NCBI GenBank assembly: GCA_041399155.1
Contig: JAWKTI010000006.1
Coordinates: 1-64,000, forward strand
Direction: 5' to 3'
From: Zavarzinella sp.
Lineage (GTDB): Bacteria; Planctomycetota; Planctomycetia; Gemmatales; Gemmataceae
DNA: 64,000 nt
The position numbers were made by a program, and so were the translations under genes. This document shows, in pieces, positions 55,501 to 62,224 of this stretch (position 1 is its first letter; each line of letters starts with the position of its first letter). The notes beneath the pieces are model-generated. The model did no database searches. It had not been told where the DNA came from and was given only the letters and a program-made list of their open reading frames with translations.

Positions 55501-55729
55501 GGCGTTTGCCAGTCGTGAAAACGGGCACTTTACTGCGGCGTTGCTGAAGGGCCTTAAAGTAGAAGAGGGGGTTCATTTCAATCGGTATGAACGGCAGTTG
55601 TATGTGAACCAACTGTACAATGTTGTCCATGACGAAGTGAGGCATGCCACACAGAATGCCCAGACCCCCGTGTTTAACATGCCATGGTTTTCACAACCAT
55701 TTGGCATTCGCAAGGTGCTGGCCAAGTAA
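52526..55729 (+). CDS. Secreted WD40-caspase (peptidase C14) protein
   Basis: 1067 residues. A signal peptide (MSRLALLVLLIGIATITF) is followed by degenerate WD40 blades (about 60-440, e.g. AISAMGFSKDNSKLITVGQDFTVQVW). A beta-rich middle follows, and the caspase fold occupies about 810-1060. The catalytic dyad is present: His886 in IFFAGHG and Cys945 in LLLDACHS. YRLCIGINEYQN starts the domain, as in the metacaspase/C14 group. Substrates are unknown; the same operon carries the ECF sigma and kinase. A catalytically intact, exported caspase suggests proteolytic signalling or cell-death-like control, which is inference. Confidence 0.9.
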   Translation: MSRLALLVLLIGIATITFDSTNHWSTYAQVKGKKKKGIAKIPEPKPEDIKEDTSRVLPVFDPGSHTQAISAMGFSKDNSKLITVGQDFTVQVWSSSTGERLDVLRLPGYGREKGYDAGRWDVAAVSADGNLVAIGGQMKLLSSTGDDRTGRLVIVDVVKRTVNRVQIRTGLNRPVTALAFSPDGEMLAISIETGPKENPVLMMVGDLKKRIKTANPMIRTTDCHQTLVPRTINKLAFSPDGQQLLMSDSSQKISIWEIPRVAAPQAKLVKELLPELETLGLAWSPDGRQFAYTVKTNTEESRIRGFDIRSADGTLVKPWRIPDLTPPLGKGFVTIFGIQYLDAQTIFVAANGGLAGAGGGTIPVVVDLVTGKSRQLSSHQEGMVNIPVCAATTDGKLVAYTVTGNTEVIVSRPDGTAQIRCGQRSPAPYYLGWSKNPSRPGFAWNTGDIPKGRLQDWDTSGLKQGFDLTTMEPIANVVVGQYDTARFKHGEWSIKNMNRGAKAPDDGFRGLSRLMQGEKAIAGIPVGADNAHTLIPNGDQPPLVALRQKSSFEGPDVGQIYKSDGTLLTQVLPYANMFSYMASSPDGRFLICTTGTPRIVIYRTDGSQYPLLSFAQLNGEWVCWTPEGYYAASPGGEKLFGWAINNGQNSLVSFHPAEKFAKQFRRPDIIKLAIEKGSVQDALLSLSVKPADQNNITLPQAKLTLVSKTETKVILKAEAWSSDKEKPVLSMRVFLDGRPIADGKGDWSPAINGSAEATFELDIPTGERPFEFRLFVRNAQGSNSSEPVMVIGKPEAANSSKLYRLCIGINEYQNSITKLNAATKDAKDIFESFASNCVGQGNLFGVTGGELILDQDATRDRILQEIKKARKATKPGDLLVIFFAGHGVKQVIPGKDDEEEKSDYFLLTYEANTQKDLTGCSLSGSDLQKALADIECPVLLLLDACHSAEAIKSLHSVSATRQFRSATDDLTRTMIDERVGVTVMSAAMSREQAFASRENGHFTAALLKGLKVEEGVHFNRYERQLYVNQLYNVVHDEVRHATQNAQTPVFNMPWFSQPFGIRKVLAK

Positions 55730-55952
55730 AACAGCATCATTTGTCGTAAGTGCTTACCATTTCAGCAGTTAGCATGAGTGCCGTTGATGGGTTCCTTCCC
55801 ACTGCCAAAGAAATATGAAGAAAAACTAATTAATTTTGACATTCCACTGAATCAAGGGTGGTTTCAAATAGTTGTTTGATCATCACGCCGGGATGATCGG
55901 AAAATGGAAACACTCAACAGATAGATCGGTAAGTAACCGATTCAGAATTTGC

Positions 55953-57191
55953 TCAAACCGTGGGTGCGGGGAATGCTTTGCCCAGTTCTGCCACCTGACC
56001 GCGGATGGTAGCGTGCAGCGTGGTGTCTTCCGGTCGTTCCAGCACCTGACTGATCCACTTGCCAATCGTGGCCATTTCGGCTTCCTTCATCCCACGGGTG
56101 GTCAATGCGGGCGTGCCCACGCGAATACCACTGGGGTCCAGTGGTGGGCGTTCATCAAACGGAATCATGTTTTTGTTCACCGTAATGCCCGCCTGATCGA
56201 GGGCATGTTCGGCCACTTTACCGCTGACACCTTTCGACCAGACATCCACCAGAATCATGTGGTTGTCGGTGCCACCGGAAACCAGGCGAAAACCCTGTTC
56301 CAGAAACGTGGCGGCCAGTGCCTGGGCATTTCGAATCACCTGCTGCATATCCTGCTGAAAGCTGGGTTGCAGGGCTTCTTCGAACGCAACTGCTTTGCCC
56401 GCAATCACATGCATCAACGGGCCGCCCTGGATGCCAGGGAAAACAGCAGAATTAATCTTGGGGCCCCAGCTTTCTTTGGAAAGAATAATCCCCCCGCGTG
56501 GGCCTCGCAGGGTTTTGTGGGTCGTGGACGTGACAAAATCGGCATGGGGAACCGGATCCGGATGCAGTTTTGCTGCCACCAGACCAGCGATGTGGGCCAT
56601 ATCGACCATGAACAGGGCACCCACTGATTTGGCGATTTCCCCAAAGCGGACAAAATCAATCTGACGTGGGTAGGCACTGGCACCCGCAATGATCATTTTT
56701 ACCTGGTGCTGCTTCGCCAGAGATTCCACCTGATCGTAATCAATCTGGTGGGTCTTGGCATCCACCCCGTAACCCACCGGCTGAAAATATTTGCCGCTGA
56801 TGTTCAACTTCATGCCGTGCGTCAGGTGCCCACCGTGGGCCAGATCCATCGCTAAAAAGGTGTCGCCAGGTTGCAGTGCGGCCAGAAAGACTGCCATATT
56901 TGCCTGAGCACCCGAGTGGGGCTGCACATTGGCCTTTTCTGCCTGAAACAGCTTCAAAACCCGCTCAATGGCCAGTCGCTCTACCACATCGACATTCTCA
57001 CAGCCGCCATAATATCTACGGCCGGGATAGCCTTCCGCGTATTTGTTGGTCAGCACGCTCCCCTGAGCCTGCATGACCGCACGGCTGGTGTAATTTTCGG
57101 ATGCAATCATCTCCAGGCCGTGCTGCTGACGTTGGCGTTCTGCCTGAATTGCTGCCCAGATTGCTGGGTCTGTTTTTTCCAGATCGTTCAT
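55953..57191 (-). CDS. glyA: Serine hydroxymethyltransferase
   Basis: A 412-residue PLP enzyme. LEMIASENYTSRAVMQAQGS, the SGAQANMAVF stretch, VTSTTHKTLRGPRGG (with the PLP Lys in HK) and GGTDNHMILVDV are all typical. It interconverts serine and glycine with tetrahydrofolate and supplies one-carbon units. It is divergent from purH, an apt partner since purH uses 10-formyl-tetrahydrofolate; a shared 234-bp control region lies between them. Length is normal. Confidence 0.95.
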   Translation of the reverse strand: MNDLEKTDPAIWAAIQAERQRQQHGLEMIASENYTSRAVMQAQGSVLTNKYAEGYPGRRYYGGCENVDVVERLAIERVLKLFQAEKANVQPHSGAQANMAVFLAALQPGDTFLAMDLAHGGHLTHGMKLNISGKYFQPVGYGVDAKTHQIDYDQVESLAKQHQVKMIIAGASAYPRQIDFVRFGEIAKSVGALFMVDMAHIAGLVAAKLHPDPVPHADFVTSTTHKTLRGPRGGIILSKESWGPKINSAVFPGIQGGPLMHVIAGKAVAFEEALQPSFQQDMQQVIRNAQALAATFLEQGFRLVSGGTDNHMILVDVWSKGVSGKVAEHALDQAGITVNKNMIPFDERPPLDPSGIRVGTPALTTRGMKEAEMATIGKWISQVLERPEDTTLHATIRGQVAELGKAFPAPTV

Positions 57192-57455
57192 AAGTTCTAC
57201 GTAGTTAAACCAAGGTTGTTATATGATGTTGTGCGTCGAAAAAACGTCCATTTGACCGCACCGTGGGCCATCTTTATGAAAGTAAACTCATTAATGAGAA
57301 TTTACCCATCACTTGCCGCACATTTTTCAAGCGAATCAGGAACCTCAGATAATCTGCAGTGATATTTTCTTCGCACTTTTTCTTTCCCGTTCGCACCTGA
57401 ACAACTAAAAAATGGATTTCTGGCATTGAAACTACCACAGAGAACCTGGGACAGC
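57192..57455. other. Divergent control region of glyA and purH
   Basis: The 264 bp hold no gene. I see no riboswitch fold or conserved operator that I could name; promoters for both directions must lie here. Confidence 0.4.
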
Positions 57456-59027
57456 ATGACGAAATTACCCATCCGACGAGCGTTGATCAGCCTTTCGGAC
57501 AAAACCCACATTGAAGATCTGGTGCGGGTGCTCACGGAATTTGGCGTGGAGTTGATTTCCACCGGCGGAACGCGGCAACTTCTTGCTGCCAAAGGATTTA
57601 CGGTCAAAGATATCAGCGAAGTGACCCACTTTCCCGAGATGCTGGATGGGCGGGTAAAAACGCTGCACCCCAAGATCCATGGTGGGCTGCTGGGGCGACG
57701 CGATTTGCCGGAACATTTGCAGACAATGGAAGAACACGGCATAGAACCGATCGACATGGTGGTATGCAATCTGTACCCGTTTGCGCAAACACTTGCCAAA
57801 CAGGGAGTTACGGAAGAAGAACTGATTGAAAATATCGATATCGGTGGGCCTTCGATGCTGCGGTCGGCTTCGAAGAACTTTGTCGCCGTGGCGGTGGTTA
57901 CCAGTCCCAGCCAGTATGGGGATATTGTTGCCGAATTGAAGGCAAATCAGGGTTCGTTAACATTGCATACCCGTCGACAACTTGCTGCGGCGGCGTTCCA
58001 AATGACGGCAACTTACGACAGCACCATTGCGAATTATTTTGCAAAAGAGGAGAGTACAACCGAATTTGCCCCCCACCTGCAAATCAACGCAACTCTTTCC
58101 AGCACCTTACGTTACGGCGAAAATAACCACCAGAAGGCGGCATTGTATCTGGAACCAGGTGTCCACCATGCGTGCGTGGCGACAGCACGCCAGTTGCACG
58201 GCAAAGAACTCAGTTACAACAACATTCTGGATGTCGATTCCGCTTTCAACCTGGTGCGGGAATTCGCCCCACCTGCCGTGGTGGTGGTCAAGCACAACAA
58301 TCCGTGCGGTGCGGCCAGTGCTCCAACGCTTGTCAAAGCGTTTGAAGATGCCTGGGCGGGTGATCCCAAATCCGCTTTTGGTGGGATTCTGGCGTTTAAC
58401 CGTCCATTGGATGAAGAGACAGCGAATCTGATTGCCGAACCGGGCCGGTTTGTGGAGTGCATCATTGCACCAGGGTTTGAACCGAAAGCGGTCGAAATTC
58501 TCACCACCAAGCCCACCTGGAAGGCGAATGTGCGGTTGCTGACCACGCCAGAAATCAGTCTTCCCCCGCAAGGGTGGGATTATCGTCGCGTCGATGGTGG
58601 GATGCTGGTGCAGAACCGCGACGTGGGTGCGGACCACCCGGAAACCTGGAAAGTAGTCAGTAAACGCCAGCCCACCCCAGAAGAACTGGAAGAACTGAAA
58701 TTTGCCTGGCTGGTCTGCAAACATGTGAAAAGTAACGCGATTGTTCTGGCACGTGGGACGAAAATTGTCGGCGTGGGTGCCGGACAGATGAGCCGCGTTG
58801 ATTCCACGGAAATCGCCATCAAAAAAGCGGGTGAACTGGCACGTGGCAGCGCACTGGCTTCAGATGCATTCTTCCCATTTCGGGATAATGTCGATCAGGC
58901 AGCCGGCCACGGCGTGCAGTGCCTGGTGCAGCCTGGTGGTTCCATGCGGGATCAGGAATCGATCGAGGCAGCCAACGAACACAATATGGTGATGTTGTTT
59001 ACCGGCATTCGCCATTTTCGGCATTAA
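57456..59027 (+). CDS. purH: Bifunctional AICAR transformylase / IMP cyclohydrolase PurH
   Basis: About 523 residues from ATG 57456 (MTKLPIRRALISLSDK); a TTG ten codons upstream is in frame but less likely. The N-terminal MGS-like cyclohydrolase has STGGTRQLLAAKG and FPEMLDGRVKTLHPKIHGG. The C-terminal transformylase has LRYGENNHQKAALY, VVVKHNNPCGAA and DAFFPFRDNVDQAAGHGV. It carries out the last two steps of IMP synthesis. It is divergent from glyA and followed 88 bp later by an Hsp70 gene. Confidence 0.95.
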   Translation: MTKLPIRRALISLSDKTHIEDLVRVLTEFGVELISTGGTRQLLAAKGFTVKDISEVTHFPEMLDGRVKTLHPKIHGGLLGRRDLPEHLQTMEEHGIEPIDMVVCNLYPFAQTLAKQGVTEEELIENIDIGGPSMLRSASKNFVAVAVVTSPSQYGDIVAELKANQGSLTLHTRRQLAAAAFQMTATYDSTIANYFAKEESTTEFAPHLQINATLSSTLRYGENNHQKAALYLEPGVHHACVATARQLHGKELSYNNILDVDSAFNLVREFAPPAVVVVKHNNPCGAASAPTLVKAFEDAWAGDPKSAFGGILAFNRPLDEETANLIAEPGRFVECIIAPGFEPKAVEILTTKPTWKANVRLLTTPEISLPPQGWDYRRVDGGMLVQNRDVGADHPETWKVVSKRQPTPEELEELKFAWLVCKHVKSNAIVLARGTKIVGVGAGQMSRVDSTEIAIKKAGELARGSALASDAFFPFRDNVDQAAGHGVQCLVQPGGSMRDQESIEAANEHNMVMLFTGIRHFRH

Positions 59028-59115
59028 TTCTGCCCCGCGAACAATCTTGGAAAAATCAGCGTCTATCGGTGGAGTTCGACTAAAATAAAGAACACGTTTA
59101 CAGGGAAATAAGTCC

Positions 59116-60888
59116 ATGAGCCGCATCGTTGGAATCGATCTGGGCACCACAAACAGTGCGATTGCCTACATGGGTGAAAACGGCCCCACGTTGATCCCCA
59201 ATGCCTTGGGTTCCAATCTTACCCCATCGGTGGTGGCCATTGACGATCAGGGCCGCGTCCTGGTGGGGGCAGAAGCCAAAGAATATCGGGTGATGTATCC
59301 GGATTCCGCCGCTTCGGTATTTAAGCGCCACATGGGCACCGACTGGACCACCAAAATTGCTGGTCGGGAACTCAAGCCGGAAGAGCTTTCCAGCCTGATC
59401 CTGCGGTCGCTGAAGGCCGATGCAGAATCGTTTCTCAAGGAACCAGTCACGCGGGCTGTCATTACTGTGCCCGCCTATTTCAACGATCGCCAGCGCAAAG
59501 CGACCATTGCAGCGGGTAAAATTGCTGGTTTTGAAGTCGAACGAATTATCAACGAGCCCACTGCAGCCGCAATTGCCTACGGTTTTCACGAAACAAAAGA
59601 AGATAAAACCATTCTGATCATTGATCTGGGTGGGGGCACGTTTGACGTATCCTTGGTCGATCTGTTTGATGGTGCCTTGGAAGTGAAGGCGTCTTCGGGT
59701 GAAAGTATTCTCGGTGGGGAGGATTTTACCCGCACACTGGCCGCACGGTTGCTGGAACGGGCAGGTATCAGTTTTGAACGTGCCGAAATGAGTTCCCCAC
59801 TGCAAGTGTCGCGGATGCTGCAACTGAGCGAAAGTGCCAAGCAGAAGTTAACCCGCGAAGAAAGTGTCGTGGTTCGGATTCCCGACGCCAAAGGGGAACT
59901 ACCCGCCGATGCAATGGAAATTACGGTCACCCGCAGCCAGTTTGAAACCTGGATTGAGCCAATTTTGGCCCGCGTGGAACTGCCGATTCGGCGTGTGCTG
60001 GGCGACGGCCGTGTGAAAAAAGAAGATGTAACTGAAGTGGTGCTGGTGGGTGGGGCAACACGCACCCCGCTACTGTTTGACCGCGTGGCCCGAATGCTTG
60101 GGAAAGTGCCCCACCGTCGGCTGAATCCGGACGAAGTAGTGGCGATGGGTGCCGCAGTGCAGGCAGGGCTGTTTGCTCAGGATGCCTCGCTGGAGGATAT
60201 GGTGGTCACCGATGTATCACCATTTACGCTGGGAATTGCGATCAGCAAGAAAATGGGCAGCGAAATGCGTGATGGCTATTTCATGCCGATTATTCAACGG
60301 AACACCACGATCCCTGTCAGCAAGAGTGATCTGGTTGCCACGCTGTATCCCAACCAGACCATGATCATTCTGCGGGTCTTCCAGGGCGAAAGCCGTCGGG
60401 TGGAAGATAACCACCAACTGGGCGAACTGGAAGTGAAAGGTATCCCACCTGGGCCTGCGGGGCAGGAGGTGGAAGTTCGCTTTACCTACGATCTGAACGG
60501 CGTGCTGGAAGTAGAAGCAGAGATTGTGGCAACCAAAACAAAGGTTTCTACCGTCATTACCAAAGCCACCAAGGGAAATCTTTCGAAAGAAGAGATCCAG
60601 CGGGCATTGGAAGAGATGAAAAAGCTCAAGATGCACCCTCGGGAAGACAGCGTCAACCGTTATCTGCTGAAACGGGCAGAACGGCTCTATCAGGAACTGC
60701 CCACCGATCTGCGGGAAGTGCTGGGAATGCTGCTGGATGGGTTTGAGGAAGCGTTGGGCACTCAGGATCCGTTTGCGATTGAAAACAACCGCACGGCACT
60801 GGAACAGTTTTTGAATCTGTACGACAAAGATTTCTCACCTCCGGATGAGGGCGATTCCAGCAACCCACCGGACAATCAAACGAAATGA
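59116..60888 (+). CDS. hscC: HscC-type Hsp70 chaperone
   Basis: A 590-residue Hsp70, shorter than DnaK. The N-terminus GIDLGTTNSAIAYM, the LTPSVVAID and VFKRHMG stretches, DLGGGTFDVS and VGGATRTPLL are Hsp70 motifs. FKRHMGTDW, VTDVSPFTLGIAI and PIIQRNTTIPVSKSD recall E. coli HscC rather than DnaK. The short C-terminal lid ends in a Pro/Asp-rich tail. HscC is a specialised ATP-driven chaperone. It is in an operon with the membrane protein at 60885 (4-bp overlap). No J or exchange factor is in this operon; dnaJ and grpE are 29 kb away. Confidence 0.85.
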   Translation: MSRIVGIDLGTTNSAIAYMGENGPTLIPNALGSNLTPSVVAIDDQGRVLVGAEAKEYRVMYPDSAASVFKRHMGTDWTTKIAGRELKPEELSSLILRSLKADAESFLKEPVTRAVITVPAYFNDRQRKATIAAGKIAGFEVERIINEPTAAAIAYGFHETKEDKTILIIDLGGGTFDVSLVDLFDGALEVKASSGESILGGEDFTRTLAARLLERAGISFERAEMSSPLQVSRMLQLSESAKQKLTREESVVVRIPDAKGELPADAMEITVTRSQFETWIEPILARVELPIRRVLGDGRVKKEDVTEVVLVGGATRTPLLFDRVARMLGKVPHRRLNPDEVVAMGAAVQAGLFAQDASLEDMVVTDVSPFTLGIAISKKMGSEMRDGYFMPIIQRNTTIPVSKSDLVATLYPNQTMIILRVFQGESRRVEDNHQLGELEVKGIPPGPAGQEVEVRFTYDLNGVLEVEAEIVATKTKVSTVITKATKGNLSKEEIQRALEEMKKLKMHPREDSVNRYLLKRAERLYQELPTDLREVLGMLLDGFEEALGTQDPFAIENNRTALEQFLNLYDKDFSPPDEGDSSNPPDNQTK

Positions 60889-61610
60889 CTTCAGATTTTG
60901 ATCCTTATCACCAGGCAGCACTCCAAGTGCTGGCACTGGATGCGAACCAATCCAAAAGCGAGCAGCGTGCGGCAGTGATGCAACGCCTGCAACGTACCGG
61001 TTTTCTGCTGGAACAGATCGATCGGGAAGCATTATCCGTGCTTGGTTTTGAAGCCAAAACTACCGAACTGCATTTTTTGCGCGATAAAGCACAGGAAATT
61101 CTTTTTGCCCGGGTGGAAGAGTTTGGCAAGAAATACTGGACCCTCGATCCCCCAGAACGGCAGGCACAGTGGCAGCATCTGAATAATATTTCGATCGATT
61201 TTCCGTTGGTGCGTAATTATGTCAACTCCCTGAAGGGTGGGCTGGATTACAACCCGCCGAAGGCGATTTCGCCCGATCTGGAAAGTGCTGTGCAAACGAT
61301 TTTGGATATCTATCCGATGTCTCCGCGAGATCGCATTCGTGAAGCAGCGAAATTCCGCGACCTGTGGGGCATCGAATCGGAAAAACTGGAAGATCGCGTT
61401 GAAAGAATCCAACGTGAATACCCCGCCCTGTGTGCGTTCAGTTCCAACTGCATTCGGTTGCTTGGTGGCACTATTCCAGAAACGCACAACCAGAAATCGA
61501 AATCGAAGTTGCGTCAGTGGATCGGCGATAATTTGAACATGTTCATTTTGCTGGTTGTTTTTATGCTGGGTATCTTCGTTTTATTCATTGCCTGGCTGAC
61601 CAGTGAATGA
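60885..61610 (+). CDS. Tail-anchored partner protein of the HscC-type chaperone
   Basis: 241 residues, starting inside the hscC stop (ATGA). The first 100 residues are helical and charged (DPYHQAALQVLALDANQSKSEQRAA) and a single C-terminal helix (NMFILLVVFMLGIFVLFIAWLTSE) anchors it. The spacing recalls J-proteins that pair with HscC (DjlB/DjlC, membrane-anchored), but there is no HPD tripeptide, so it is not a canonical J-protein. It may be a co-chaperone or adaptor that docks the Hsp70 at the membrane; that is inference from coupling and anchor. Confidence 0.75.
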   Translation: MTSDFDPYHQAALQVLALDANQSKSEQRAAVMQRLQRTGFLLEQIDREALSVLGFEAKTTELHFLRDKAQEILFARVEEFGKKYWTLDPPERQAQWQHLNNISIDFPLVRNYVNSLKGGLDYNPPKAISPDLESAVQTILDIYPMSPRDRIREAAKFRDLWGIESEKLEDRVERIQREYPALCAFSSNCIRLLGGTIPETHNQKSKSKLRQWIGDNLNMFILLVVFMLGIFVLFIAWLTSE

Positions 61611-61664
61611 ACTGCACTCTTTTTGCAATTCGGGCATTATTCGTGAAATCCACAGGAGAAACAG

Positions 61665-62213
61665 TTGGCTAGAGAACTGATCCATCAAGGTCGAAAAATT
61701 CAGGTTTATCTCGATCAGGAAACGAATGATGATGGTGTTTCATTTACCCGCGACCTGATTCTCCACCCGGGTGCGGTGGTGATTTTGCCCATTATTGATG
61801 CCGACCACATCTGCCTGCTGAAAAATTACCGCTTTGCAGTGGCAGACACCTTGTGGGAGGTACCTGCGGGCACCCTGGAGCCTGCCGAAAAGTTGCAAGT
61901 CTGTGCAGAGCGAGAACTTGCGGAAGAAACGGGCTACCGGGCTGCCTCATGGCACTACCACGGTTTCTTTTATGCATCCCCAGGGGTGCTGAACGAAAAA
62001 CTGCACCTTTTCTTCGCGTGGGATCTGGAACAGGGGATCGCCCGACCAGAAGTTGATGAACAACTGACTCCCCACGTGGTGCGACGGGTCGATGCACTGC
62101 AAATGGTGGCCGATGGCACGATCTGCGATGCGAAAACTGTCACCGCACTCCTCTTGTGGGAGCACGTTTACCGGCAAAAGCTTCTCACAAAACTTTCATC
62201 ATTACCCAGTTGA
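61665..62213 (+). CDS. NUDIX hydrolase, probably ADP-ribose pyrophosphatase type
   Basis: 182 residues from the TTG at 61665, with AGGAG six bases upstream (no better ATG nearby). The Nudix box runs G-T-L-E-P-A-E...RELAEETGY (about 67-89), and WEVPAGTLEPAE with the FFYASPGVLNEKLHLFFA stretch fits the ADP-ribose pyrophosphatase (NudF-like) branch. It hydrolyses nucleoside-diphosphate-linked compounds with Mg. It is 11 bp before selB and likely cotranscribed. Confidence 0.85.
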   Translation: MARELIHQGRKIQVYLDQETNDDGVSFTRDLILHPGAVVILPIIDADHICLLKNYRFAVADTLWEVPAGTLEPAEKLQVCAERELAEETGYRAASWHYHGFFYASPGVLNEKLHLFFAWDLEQGIARPEVDEQLTPHVVRRVDALQMVADGTICDAKTVTALLLWEHVYRQKLLTKLSSLPS

Positions 62214-62224
62214 TTGAATTTACT

